From the NCBI GenBank assembly GCA_903873585.1, contig CAIQOV010000043.1:62001-126000 (forward strand): a DNA stretch of 64,000 nucleotides. The letters are read 5' to 3'. Both the position numbers and the translations under genes were made by a program. Positions 49,388 through 59,124 of this stretch are shown piece after piece. This stretch comes from an uncultured Rhodobacterales bacterium. Lineage in GTDB: Bacteria > Pseudomonadota > Alphaproteobacteria > Rhodobacterales > Rhodobacteraceae. The notes beneath the pieces were generated by a model, which made no database searches, was not told the DNA's origin, and was given only the letters and a program-made list of their open reading frames with translations. Each line of letters starts with the position of its first letter. Position 1 is the first letter of the stretch.

Positions 49388-50968
49388 TTACGCGATAAGG
49401 TCGCCGTTCAGGGCCTTGTCGATCAGCGCGATGGTTTCGGGCACGCCATACAGCGCGATAAAGCCGCCAAAACGCGGGCCTTCGGATGCGCCCATCAGCA
49501 CCTCATAAAGCGCCTTGAACCAGTCGCGCAGCGGGTCAAAGGCGTGGTCTTTGCCCACGGCATAACAGGCGGTTTGCAGGCTTTCTTCGTCGGTTGCCCC
49601 GTCCCATGCCGCCAGACGATTGCGCAGGTCAAGGATAGCGGCGCGTTCGATATCGGTCGGCAGGCGGTAGGTGCGGTTCGGGGCGATCTTGTCGTTGAAG
49701 TAGCGCAGCGCATAGCCTGCGGCGGCATCCAGATCGGGATGCGTTTCGGGTGAGGCGTCGGGGGCGTATTTCTTGATAAAGCCCCAAAGCCCTGCTGCAT
49801 CCTTGGCCCCTGCGACAGACGCAAGGTTCAATAGCATGGCAAAGCTGACGACCATCTTCGATTCAGGCACATTGCCGCTGTGGATATGCCAGACGGGGTT
49901 GTTGACCTGCGCGTCGATGTCTTGGGTCGGGTAGGCTTTCAGCTGCTGGTGGTATTCATCCACCGCTTTGGGAATCACATCCCACCACAGCCGCTTGGCG
50001 GTTTTGGGCTTTTGATACATGAAATACGACAGCGATTCCGTGGCGGCATAGGTTAGCCATTCGTCAATCGTCAGGCCATTGCCTTTGGATTTGGAAATCT
50101 TCTGACCTTCGAAATCCAAGAACAGCTCATAAGTCATATGGTTGGGCGCACGGCCCCCAAGTGCGTTGCAGATGCCGTCATAGATCGGCGTGTTGGTCGA
50201 ATGGTCTTTGCCATACATCTCAAAATCAACGCCAAGGGCGGCCCAACGCGCACCAAAGTCGGGCTTCCATTGCAGCTTCACGTTGCCGCCCGTCACAGGC
50301 AGCGTCCATTCGCGGCCCGTTTCATCGTCAAAGGTGATCGTGCCATCCTTGGCGTTCACCTCTTTCATCGGCACATACAGCACGCGGCCAGTTTCGGGGT
50401 GGATCGGCAAGAAGCAGGAATAGGTCTGCTGACGCTCTTCGCGCAACGAGGCCAGCATGATCGCCATGATCGCGTCATAGCGTTCAGCACATAGGCGCAA
50501 GGTGTCATCAAAGCGGCCCGACTTGTAGAACTCGGTTGCCGAGTAGAATTCATATTCAAAGCCGAAGGTGTCTAGGAACCTGCGCAGCATGGCGTTGTTA
50601 TGGTCGCCAAAGCTGTTGAATTCGCCGTAAGGATCGGGCACCGAGGTCAGCGGCTTTTGCATATGCTGGCGCAGCATCTCTTGCTGGGGCACGTTCTCGG
50701 GCACTTTGCGCATGCCGTCGACATCATCGGAAAAGCAGATCAAGCGGGTGGGGATATCCGAGATCACTTCAAACGCGCGGCGGATCATGGTGGTGCGCGC
50801 CACTTCGCCAAAGGTGCCGATATGGGGCAGGCCTGACGGGCCGTAGCCGGTTTCAAACAGCACATAGCCCTTGTCATGCGCCTTGTGTTCGGTGCGTTTC
50901 AGCAAAGCGCGGGCCTCTTCAAAGGGCCAGGCTTTCGACTTCATCGCGGCGTCACGCAAGGTGCTCAT
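49388..50968 (-). CDS. lysK: Lysyl-tRNA synthetase, class I
   Basis: 526 aa. Class I LysRS with HIGH-type motif [15 protein letters not shown] and KMSKS-type motif [13 protein letters not shown]. Other seen segments: [48 protein letters not shown]. This enzyme type is typical of alphaproteobacteria and archaea, replacing the class II LysS of most bacteria. GGAGG precedes the ATG. Charges tRNA-Lys. Confidence 0.96.
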   Translation of the reverse strand: MSTLRDAAMKSKAWPFEEARALLKRTEHKAHDKGYVLFETGYGPSGLPHIGTFGEVARTTMIRRAFEVISDIPTRLICFSDDVDGMRKVPENVPQQEMLRQHMQKPLTSVPDPYGEFNSFGDHNNAMLRRFLDTFGFEYEFYSATEFYKSGRFDDTLRLCAERYDAIMAIMLASLREERQQTYSCFLPIHPETGRVLYVPMKEVNAKDGTITFDDETGREWTLPVTGGNVKLQWKPDFGARWAALGVDFEMYGKDHSTNTPIYDGICNALGGRAPNHMTYELFLDFEGQKISKSKGNGLTIDEWLTYAATESLSYFMYQKPKTAKRLWWDVIPKAVDEYHQQLKAYPTQDIDAQVNNPVWHIHSGNVPESKMVVSFAMLLNLASVAGAKDAAGLWGFIKKYAPDASPETHPDLDAAAGYALRYFNDKIAPNRTYRLPTDIERAAILDLRNRLAAWDGATDEESLQTACYAVGKDHAFDPLRDWFKALYEVLMGASEGPRFGGFIALYGVPETIALIDKALNGDLIA

Positions 50969-51075
50969 AGGGGTATCCTCCAGGAAAACGGCGCAATGCC
51001 GCCCTTAACCTTCGTCCTCTATTGCCGCACCGGCTTGGCGTCAATATTGTAAGGCCAAATGCGAAAGGACGACCC

Positions 51076-51501
51076 ATGCCCCATGCCACGCCCGCCTCGA
51101 TGTCGCCGCCTGATGCGCTGATTGCGGTGATGATCGCCGTCTCAGCGTCGGATGAGCAGATGCGGACGACCGAGTTGGTGGCGATCCAGCGCATTGTCCA
51201 TCATTTGCCGGTCTTTGCCGACTACGACAACGACCGCATCCGCCTGATCGCGCAGACGGTGTTTGACCTGTTTGAAGAGGAAGACGGGTTGGCCGCGCTG
51301 TTTGGCCTAATCCGTGATGCCTTGCCGGAACGGTTGTACGAAACAGCCTATGCCTTGGCCTGCGATGTCGCCGCAGCCGACGGCACCCTGCGCGAAGTAG
51401 AGCTGCGGATGCTGGAAGAGGTGCGCGAGGAACTGGCGATTGACCGCTTGCACGCCGCCGCCATCGAATGGGGCGCTAGGGTGCGGCATTTGCGGCCCTA
51501 A
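51076..51501 (+). CDS. TerB family tellurite resistance-like protein
   Basis: 141 aa acidic, helical protein. Seen: DALIAVMIAVSASDEQMRTT, EDGLAALFGLIRDALP, YALACDVAAADGTLREVELR. The repeated acidic residues of the TerB fold, which may bind metal, are present. ATG 51076 follows AAAGGA. Divergent from lysK. Role in tellurite resistance is not shown for single TerB proteins. Stop overlaps the convergent dacB stop by four bases. Confidence 0.82.
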   Translation: MPHATPASMSPPDALIAVMIAVSASDEQMRTTELVAIQRIVHHLPVFADYDNDRIRLIAQTVFDLFEEEDGLAALFGLIRDALPERLYETAYALACDVAAADGTLREVELRMLEEVREELAIDRLHAAAIEWGARVRHLRP

Positions 51502-52919
51502 GCCAAACTGGCCCACTGCCGCAGCAAGCCGTTTTGCAACACGCGGGCGCGGCTGACCCAAGCCTTTTGGCCCGGTGGCTTTTCGCGCTGGGCCACGGGC
51601 ACGGCTTCGCGCCGTGCAGGGTCAGCCGAAAAGATCGCAAAGGCCAGATCGCGGCCTGACGGTTGGGTCATGAACCCCGCAAGGCCCGACACAAAGTTAA
51701 GCGTCCCACTTTTGGCGTGGATCTTGACCGGCCCGCCGATCAGCGCGCTGCCGTTTTCATCCTTAAGGCTGATCTCTTTCAGCAAGGCCCGCAGCCCTAA
51801 GCCTGAGGCGCGCTTTTCCCCCGCCATCAGCGCCTGCATCATGCCTTGGGCGGTCACCCGCGATGCAGCCCCTAGGCCGGAATGGTCGACAAAGCTTGCC
51901 GACATCCCCAAGCTTTCACCCGCCCAAGCCTGCATTGCCATCGCCGACTCCCGCAACGACCGCGCGCCGGATGCCGATAGGCCCAAGGTTTCGGCGGTGA
52001 TGTTGGTGGAATACTTCAACATCTCGCGCAATATGGGCGACAGGCGCGCGCTGGGCCATGTGATCAGCGGTGTCGTGGGGGGCAGCACGTCTATCATCTG
52101 TGGCGCGGGCAGAGAGATGCCTTGCATGGCGCATAGGGTGGAGAAGACCTCGGCCACATAGGGGGCGACATGGCGCACGGGCAACCAGCGTGTGCCTTCT
52201 TTCTTCATGGCGTCGCGTGACACTGTCCAGTGTTCAGCGCCTTGGTCGGAATAGGTGAAAACGGGGGTTTCGCGGTCAACCACACTGACTTTGATGCCGT
52301 GCACTTCGGGCAGGTAATGAACCCCCGGCGATGTCATCCGCGCCGTGGCCCCACCCTTTGACCACTCCAGATTGACGCGGTTGTAGTTGAGCGACAGGCC
52401 AGACAGGCCCGGATCGTAGCCCGCCTCAACGGGAAGGTCGGCGCTGATGCGCGTCAAAGCGGGCAGGGCATTGGCATAGACCAAAAAGCGCCCGCTCACC
52501 CGCTTCAACCCGCTGCGGGCCAAGGCGGCGACCATGTCGCCTAAGCTATCGGTGTTCAGCGTAGGATCACCGCCGCCGGACAAGATAAGATCGCCCGTCA
52601 ATGTGCCTGCGTTCACAGGCTGGGTTGCCAGAACTTGGGTGGTGAATTGATGATCGGCCCCCAAATGCTCTAGCGCGAACAGCGTGGTGATGGTTTTGGC
52701 CACGCTTGCGGGGGGAACGGGGGCTAAGGGTTGAAAGCTGTCAAGGATTTGGCCTGTGGCGACATCGGCCACACAAAAGCCGGTGGTGCCTGTAAGCTTG
52801 GCTTTCGCCACCAGATCAGCGGTTGACGGCGCGCTTTGGGCGGCACCCAAGGCGGGCGCTGCAAGACCGGCCCCTAAGCCCGCCAACACCCAACGCCGTG
52901 TTAAATTCTGTGCCGCCAT
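51498..52919 (-). CDS. dacB: D-alanyl-D-alanine carboxypeptidase/endopeptidase (PBP4 type)
   Basis: 473 aa peptidase S13. Twin-arginine-like signal NLTRRWVLAGLGAGLAAPAL, then SxxK in VPPASVAKTITTLF, SxN in LKYSTNITAETLG, and the KTG-equivalent HAKSGTLNFVSG. Other segment: LILSGGGDPTLNTD. ATG 52919 is preceded by GGAG; the longer frame is not supported. Trims peptidoglycan peptides in the periplasm. Twin-arginine export would be unusual for this family and is inferred from RR alone. Confidence 0.92.
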   Translation of the reverse strand: MAAQNLTRRWVLAGLGAGLAAPALGAAQSAPSTADLVAKAKLTGTTGFCVADVATGQILDSFQPLAPVPPASVAKTITTLFALEHLGADHQFTTQVLATQPVNAGTLTGDLILSGGGDPTLNTDSLGDMVAALARSGLKRVSGRFLVYANALPALTRISADLPVEAGYDPGLSGLSLNYNRVNLEWSKGGATARMTSPGVHYLPEVHGIKVSVVDRETPVFTYSDQGAEHWTVSRDAMKKEGTRWLPVRHVAPYVAEVFSTLCAMQGISLPAPQMIDVLPPTTPLITWPSARLSPILREMLKYSTNITAETLGLSASGARSLRESAMAMQAWAGESLGMSASFVDHSGLGAASRVTAQGMMQALMAGEKRASGLGLRALLKEISLKDENGSALIGGPVKIHAKSGTLNFVSGLAGFMTQPSGRDLAFAIFSADPARREAVPVAQREKPPGQKAWVSRARVLQNGLLRQWASLA

Positions 52920-52979
52920 TATGCCGCTCCTGCCACGCAAGCAAATCGTAATGCCCAAGCCTGCCGCAAAGCAAGCCGC

Positions 52980-53576
52980 TCAGCGCCGCCACTCGCCCTT
53001 CGCGCGGATCACGGTTGAAGAGGCCTTGTGCAGCGGCATGTTCACAAAGGACCAAGCCGGCGCTTTGCGATGGGTCAGCTGATCTGCGGCCACCTGCGCA
53101 CCGCGAAAGGCGCGGGCTGTCACCGAAAGCCGCGCCGATAGCCCCGCGCCGGGGCGTGCCATCACGGCCATGGGCACGCGCGCCATGATCTGGCGCCAAT
53201 TGCGCCAGCGGTGAAATTGCACAAGGTTATCCGCCCCCATGATCCACACAAAGCGCACGCCGGGATAAAGCGCTTGCAAGCGGCGCAAAGTGTCGATCGT
53301 GGCGCGGGTGCCCAAGCGCGCCTCAAGATCAGTGACAACCACCCGTGGATCGTCGCCCAGCTTCTCACGTGCCCGCGCCAATCGCAGCGCCATCGGGGCG
53401 GGCGCGTTGGCCTTGAGCGGGTTGCCGGGGCTGACCAGCCACCACACCCGATCTAACCCAATGCGCTGCAACGCCTGATGCGTGATATGCACATGGCCGT
53501 CATGAGCCGGGTCAAACGACCCGCCCAGCAGGCCCACGACCATGCCCCGATAGGCCGCTGGAAAGCCCTGAACCAT
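52980..53576 (-). CDS. nadD: Nicotinate-nucleotide adenylyltransferase
   Basis: 198 aa. Makes deamido-NAD from nicotinate mononucleotide and ATP. Seen: [20 protein letters not shown] with the GxFDPxHxGH motif, [30 protein letters not shown], and a C-terminal [14 protein letters not shown] 53576 preferred: GGAGG lies 11 nt upstream, and the protein then begins [15 protein letters not shown] like relatives; GTG 53594 would include the site. Divergent from ettA. Confidence 0.94.
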   Translation of the reverse strand: MVQGFPAAYRGMVVGLLGGSFDPAHDGHVHITHQALQRIGLDRVWWLVSPGNPLKANAPAPMALRLARAREKLGDDPRVVVTDLEARLGTRATIDTLRRLQALYPGVRFVWIMGADNLVQFHRWRNWRQIMARVPMAVMARPGAGLSARLSVTARAFRGAQVAADQLTHRKAPAWSFVNMPLHKASSTVIRAKGEWRR

Positions 53577-53705
53577 TTGTCTTGCGGCCTCCACCCCGCG
53601 AAAGCGCGATTTCAGGGGCAGGTTGCGCCCATGTCAACCGCAATCGGCGTTGAAGAGGCGCGTCCTTTCCCTTAGATGAAGCGCAAACTCGGATGGAGCG
53701 CGCAG

Positions 53706-55356
<1,651 letters not shown>

Positions 55357-55361
<5 letters not shown>

Positions 55362-55480
55362 GGTGCGTGCTTGCACGCACCACTCCGCCGGATTCCCCAT
55401 GGGTGTGTGAAATCACGCACCCTACGGTTTGTCGCGCTTGACCGGTAGGGTGCGTGCTTGCACGCACCGCCCACCCTACC
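55357..55480. repeat. Cluster of REP-like palindromic repeats
   Basis: Two identical direct 25-bp copies (55357-55381 and 55444-55468), both starting GGTAGGGTGCG and ending GCACGCACC, and one inverted variant (55402-55425, ending CACGCACCCTAC with a different centre). Each copy folds into a GGTGCGTG/CACGCACC hairpin. The second copy also pairs with CACCCTACC at 55472-55480. They fill the gap between convergent ettA and usp and include both stop codons (TAG in GGTAGGG). Confidence 0.85.
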
Positions 55481-55889
55481 GTGCAATCGTCACCGTGCAA
55501 TGCGCCCGCCCCGCCACATCCGCCGCGACCGACCCAAGCACAAGGCGCGAGACGCCGCGCTTGTCGCCGGTGCCCATGACGATATGGCCCACCTTGTTCA
55601 TCTCGGCATAGGTTACGATGCCGCTGGCGGCTTCGCGGTCGATCACAATCGCGGTGCCTGCGGGGGTGACGCCTTTGGCCTTGGCACGCGCAACGCCTGC
55701 GTCAAGGATCGCTTGGGCGTCAGCATCGCTCCAATGGTGGATCAGGGGGCCACGCCCGCCACCATGGGCCACGTTGACCACGCATAGCAGCAGCTTGGCG
55801 CCGGATTTGGTGGCAAGGTCGGCGGCGGTTTCGATGGCATGCGTGGCGTGATCGGTGCCATCAATCGGGCACAGGATGGGTTGGGTCAT
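55476..55889 (-). CDS. Universal stress protein family
   Basis: 137-aa single UspA domain: ILCPIDGTDHATHAIETAAD at the start, and the ATP-binding HIVMGTGDKRGVSRLVLGS near the C-terminus (GxxG-x9-GS). ATG 55889 follows AAAGGA. An FNR-type box lies 77 bp upstream of the start, suggesting induction under low oxygen. Its TAG stop lies inside the repeat cluster. Confidence 0.9.
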   Translation of the reverse strand: MTQPILCPIDGTDHATHAIETAADLATKSGAKLLLCVVNVAHGGGRGPLIHHWSDADAQAILDAGVARAKAKGVTPAGTAIVIDREAASGIVTYAEMNKVGHIVMGTGDKRGVSRLVLGSVAADVAGRAHCTVTIAR

Positions 55890-55959
55890 GGCGTGGTCCT
55901 TTCTAGGATGGGCGTAACTGGCCCTGATCCAAGCTTGCCCAAAAAACGGGCAAACCTCT

Positions 55960-55973
55960 TTGACCTGCGTCAA
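55960..55973 (-). promoter_or_regulatory. FNR/FnrL-type box before usp
   Basis: TTGACCTGCGTCAA fits the FNR/FnrL-family dyad TTGAy-N4-rTCAA as a perfectly symmetric TTGAC-N4-GTCAA. It is centred 77 bp before the usp ATG. If transcription starts about 36 nt upstream of the ATG, the box is at -41.5, the activating position. Universal stress genes are frequent FnrL targets in Rhodobacteraceae. Transcript start not seen. Confidence 0.65.
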
Positions 55974-56119
55974 CCCAAGGTGAAGCCCCCGCCTTCCCCC
56001 GATATTTAATCTTGATTTTGGCCTGTCTTGCCGCAATAAATTCTGCGCGACGTTATCTCTATCGACCTGTCTGCCACCACAATCGGCCACAGCATTCGAT
56101 CTTAAGCTGACGGGGCCGG

Positions 56120-56142
56120 GCCGCCGCAATCTCGCGGGCGGC
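56120..56142 (+). promoter_or_regulatory. Leader hairpin before the cold shock gene
   Basis: GCCGCCGC and GCGGGCGGC pair around an AATCTC loop (one bulged G), ending 7 nt before the AGGAG of the cold shock gene. It could be a thermosensitive leader structure, as in other csp genes, but only the pairing is seen. Confidence 0.4.
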
Positions 56143-56163
56143 AATAAGACAGGAGTGTTCACG

Positions 56164-56370
56164 ATGGCCAAGGGCACCGTGAAATGGTTCAATGAAACCA
56201 AAGGCTACGGCTTTATTGCCCCGGAAGGCGGCAAGAAAGACGTGTTCGTGCATATCACAGCGCTAGAGCGGGCTGGTCTGCGCGGGCTGAAAGACGGCCA
56301 AGCCGTCAACTTCGACATCGAAGCCGGTCGGGATGGCCGCGAATCGGCGATCAACATCACGCTGGGCTAA
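56164..56370 (+). CDS. Cold shock protein (CspA family)
   Basis: 68 aa. Single cold-shock domain with RNP1 and RNP2: [20 protein letters not shown], and [14 protein letters not shown]. Binds single-stranded RNA/DNA as a chaperone. ATG 56164 follows AGGAG. Monocistronic: terminator follows. Upstream 275 bp include a leader hairpin. Confidence 0.95.
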   Translation: MAKGTVKWFNETKGYGFIAPEGGKKDVFVHITALERAGLRGLKDGQAVNFDIEAGRDGRESAINITLG

Positions 56371-56386
56371 GGCCAAGCGGGGCTTG

Positions 56387-56430
56387 AAAGGGGCGCGTGC
56401 CGGATCGGTGCGCGCCCTTTGCTTTTGCTT
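56387..56430 (+). terminator. Terminator after the cold shock gene
   Basis: AAAGGGGCGCG pairs with CGCGCCCTTT (one bulge) with an inner CCGGATCGG hairpin; followed by TTTGCTTTTGCTTT. Begins 16 nt past the stop. Confidence 0.75.
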
Positions 56431-56466
56431 TGCCATCTGCAAGACTGATGCGAAGAGCGAGGTGCC

Positions 56467-57384
56467 ATGGATTACGCAACCCTGATCGACGCGCAGACGT
56501 GGGCCTTTATCAAGGCCACCGATGCCGCTTACCCGCCCGATGCCGCGACCCTGTCGATTGCCGAGCAGCGCGCGATTTATGACGCCATGTGCCGTGCTTT
56601 CCATCGTGGCTATCCCGAAGGGATCACAGCGCAAGACCGCCCGATTGCGGGCGTGATGTGTCGGGTTTTTGACGGTGCGAAGCCTGCAATCATCTATCTG
56701 CATGGCGGCGGGTTTGTGGTCGGCGGGCTGGAAAGCCACGATGACGTCTGCGCCGATATTCGCGCGGCGACAGGGCTTGCGGTGATCTGCCCCGATTACC
56801 GCCTGTCGCCCGAACATCTGCATCCGGCGGCCTTTGACGATGCCTTGGCAGTCACCCGCGCGGTTTCAGCCGAGGGGCCTGTGCTGTTGGCAGGTGACAG
56901 CGCGGGGGGCAATTTGGCCGCTGCCGTCAGCCATGCTTTGCGCGGTCAGGGGCGGGTGCTGGGGCAGGTGTTGATCTATCCGGGCCTTGGCGGTGATGTG
57001 GATGCGGGCAGTTATGTGGCCCATGCAAAGGCACCGATGCTGACGCGCGACGATGTGCTGTTTTATGCCGGCATTCGCCACAACGGCGCTGTGCCTAAGG
57101 GCGACGCCACGGTGTCTCCGCTGCAAGATACCGACTTTTCGGGGCTGCCGCCCACCATCACCTTTGGCGCAGAATGTGACCCGCTGTGCGATGATGCCCG
57201 CAGCTATGCTGAGGCGATTGTAAAGGCCGAAGGCCGCGCCCATTGGGTTGTCGAACCCGGCCTTGTTCACGGCTATCTGCGCGCCCGCAAAACGGTTGAC
57301 CGCGCCGCCGCCAGTTTTGCCCGCATCACGCAGGCGCTGCAAACCCTCGCCACAGGCGGGAACCCAAAGGGAGACGCCTTATGA
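56467..57384 (+). CDS. Alpha/beta hydrolase, hormone-sensitive-lipase family
   Basis: 305 aa. Oxyanion motif HGGGFVVGGLESHDD, nucleophile elbow LLAGDSAGGNLAAAV (GDSAG), later FGAECDPLCDDA with the acid residue and the catalytic His in EPGLVHGYLRAR. Esterase on short acyl or carbamoyl esters. ATG overlaps nothing upstream, but its stop overlaps the aldolase ATG by four bases, so the two act together. Substrate unknown. Confidence 0.9.
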   Translation: MDYATLIDAQTWAFIKATDAAYPPDAATLSIAEQRAIYDAMCRAFHRGYPEGITAQDRPIAGVMCRVFDGAKPAIIYLHGGGFVVGGLESHDDVCADIRAATGLAVICPDYRLSPEHLHPAAFDDALAVTRAVSAEGPVLLAGDSAGGNLAAAVSHALRGQGRVLGQVLIYPGLGGDVDAGSYVAHAKAPMLTRDDVLFYAGIRHNGAVPKGDATVSPLQDTDFSGLPPTITFGAECDPLCDDARSYAEAIVKAEGRAHWVVEPGLVHGYLRARKTVDRAAASFARITQALQTLATGGNPKGDAL

Positions 57385-58127
57385 ATGCCCACGCCAACCT
57401 GACCCACTGGTCCGAACGCACCGATTTGGCCGCAGCCTTTCGCTGGACGGTGAAGCTGAACCTGCACGAGGCGGTGGCCAACCACTTTTCATTGGCGGTG
57501 AACCCCGAAGGCACGCGCTTTCTGATCAACCCCAATGGGCGCCATTTCGGGCGGATCACGGCATCCAGCCTTGTCGAGATTGATGCCAACGACCCCAACA
57601 CGATGGATCGCCCCGATGCGCCAGACCCAACCGCTTGGGGCCTGCACGGATCAATCCACCGCGCCGTGCCCCATGCGCGCTGCGTGATGCATGTGCATTC
57701 GATGCACGCCACGGTTTTGGCCAGTTTGGCCGACAGCCGACTGCCGCCGATTGACCAAAACTCTGCCATGTTCTTTAACCGCCATGTGGTGGATGAGGCT
57801 TACGGCGGCATGGCCTTTGCCGAGGAAGGGGCGCGCTGTGCCCATATGCTGGCCGACCCCAAGATCACCACAATGGTCATGGGCAACCACGGTGTGCTGA
57901 TTATTGGCAAGACGGTGGCGGAAACCTTCAACCGCTTGACCTATTTTGAACGCGCAGCAGAAACCTATATCCGCGCCTTGCAAACTGGTCGACCGCTGCG
58001 CGTGCTGTCAGACGAAATTGCCGAGAAAACCGCACAGGAATGGGAGGCTTATCCCGGCGGGGCAGATTTTCACCTGCGCGAGATCAAGGCTTTGTTGGAC
58101 GAAGAAAGTTCGACCTACGCGCAGTAA
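57381..58127 (+). CDS. Class II aldolase/adducin family protein
   Basis: 248 aa. Seen: DLAAAFRWTVKLNLHEAVAN, FSLAVNPEGTRFLINPNG, metal-binding histidines in CVMHVHSMHATVLASLADS and MVMGNHGVLIIGKTVAE. Family cleaves or epimerises sugar phosphates or binds small acids; many adducin-like members remain uncharacterised. Translationally coupled to the hydrolase. Confidence 0.9.
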   Translation: MNAHANLTHWSERTDLAAAFRWTVKLNLHEAVANHFSLAVNPEGTRFLINPNGRHFGRITASSLVEIDANDPNTMDRPDAPDPTAWGLHGSIHRAVPHARCVMHVHSMHATVLASLADSRLPPIDQNSAMFFNRHVVDEAYGGMAFAEEGARCAHMLADPKITTMVMGNHGVLIIGKTVAETFNRLTYFERAAETYIRALQTGRPLRVLSDEIAEKTAQEWEAYPGGADFHLREIKALLDEESSTYAQ

Positions 58128-58128
58128 C

Positions 58129-58223
58129 GATTTTTCTGCGAAAAATCTTAAGAACAAATCTTCTGCGAAGATTTTTGGGTTTTTCGCAGAAGAACCGGCT
58201 TATTGATTTTTCGCAGAAAAATT
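58129..58223. repeat. Four tandem AT-rich palindromes with TTCTGCGAA/TTCGCAGAA cores
   Basis: Centres about 22-27 bp apart: 58129-58147 (GATTTTTC TGC GAAAAATC, perfect), 58156-58174 (AAATCTTC TGC GAAGATTT, perfect), 58179-58195 and 58205-58223 (GCA-centred, one mismatch each). The first two have TGC centres, the last two the complementary GCA. They fill the convergent gap and encode the last residues of the phosphodiesterase. Confidence 0.85.
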
Positions 58224-59063
58224 GTGGTCTTGGGCGGTGAGAAAAGAGGGGTGTTTCATCGTCTCTGGCACTGTCACGCCAAGTCGCGTCAGGATGGTTG
58301 GCGCAAGCGCCAATTGGTCTAGCACCACATTGCTTGCAGGCCCTTGGGCAGGGCCAAAGTAATATAGCGCAAAGTCACGCTGCACATCGGTCGCCCCGCC
58401 ATGATGGCCGCGCGCGTCTTGGCCGTGGTCGGCGGTAACGATCACCTCATATCCCGCCGCGCGCCATCGTGCCAAGAAATTCGCCATAGCCTCGTCCATG
58501 CGGTAACAGGCGTCGTCCATCTCTTCGCAATCGTGAAAGAAACGGTGGCCCATGCTGTCCAGCGTGCAGGTGTGCAAGATGCCGTAGTCGATGCCCTTGC
58601 GTTCGCACAGCATCGTCAGCGTGGCGAACAGGTCGACATCGGCGGGGGTCATTTGGTTGTAGCTGCTGTCACCTGTCATCGTGTGAAAGCGGCCATGGGT
58701 GATGGGGCCGTTTGGCTCGTCATATTCCATGTCTTCGACCAGATCGAAGGGATAGCGGTTGAAGAATTCTGACCAGAAGGAATGCGTCACGGCACCGGTT
58801 TTCAGGCCGGCTTTTGTCACTTCCGAGAATACATCCGGAAACTCTAGCCGCCGCCGAGTGGCATTGCCCCAGATGCCATGCACCTGCGGGGGCAAGCCGG
58901 TGTGGATCGAGGCGTAACAGGTGCCTGACGTTGACGGCACCACAGAGCGCATCTTCCAGACCTGCGCTTCGCCGCTGGCTACCCAGCCTTCTAGGTTGCC
59001 AAATAGCCGGCGCCAATTGGCGTAGGGGACGCCATCAAGCAGGATCAGCAGCAGTTTGGACAT
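58200..59063 (-). CDS. Alkaline phosphatase superfamily phosphodiesterase
   Basis: 287 aa type I phosphodiesterase/nucleotide pyrophosphatase-like. Seen: LLILLDGVPYANWRR, the nucleophile region VVPSTSGTCYASIHTGLPP, LHTCTLDSMGHRFFHD and VTADHGQDARGHHG with metal ligands. Soluble, no signal peptide. Its C-terminus (HNFSAKNQ) is encoded by a repeat palindrome. Downstream of the ABC transporter genes by 61 nt, so probably an enzyme for the imported compound. Confidence 0.85.
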   Translation of the reverse strand: MSKLLLILLDGVPYANWRRLFGNLEGWVASGEAQVWKMRSVVPSTSGTCYASIHTGLPPQVHGIWGNATRRRLEFPDVFSEVTKAGLKTGAVTHSFWSEFFNRYPFDLVEDMEYDEPNGPITHGRFHTMTGDSSYNQMTPADVDLFATLTMLCERKGIDYGILHTCTLDSMGHRFFHDCEEMDDACYRMDEAMANFLARWRAAGYEVIVTADHGQDARGHHGGATDVQRDFALYYFGPAQGPASNVVLDQLALAPTILTRLGVTVPETMKHPSFLTAQDHNFSAKNQ

Positions 59064-59124
59064 GGGAACCTCTGTTGCCGGCGTTTGAGCCTCCGGCGGG
59101 GATATTTGGGCACGTATGAAAGGG

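Noticed and set aside
55476-56201. Longer version of the universal stress protein (241 codons)
   Set aside because: The extra N-terminus is unlike the family; ATG 55889 has a good ribosome binding site.
58129-58223. Possible CRISPR array
   Set aside because: The units are palindromes with 22-27 bp spacing and no unique spacers of constant size; no cas genes are present.
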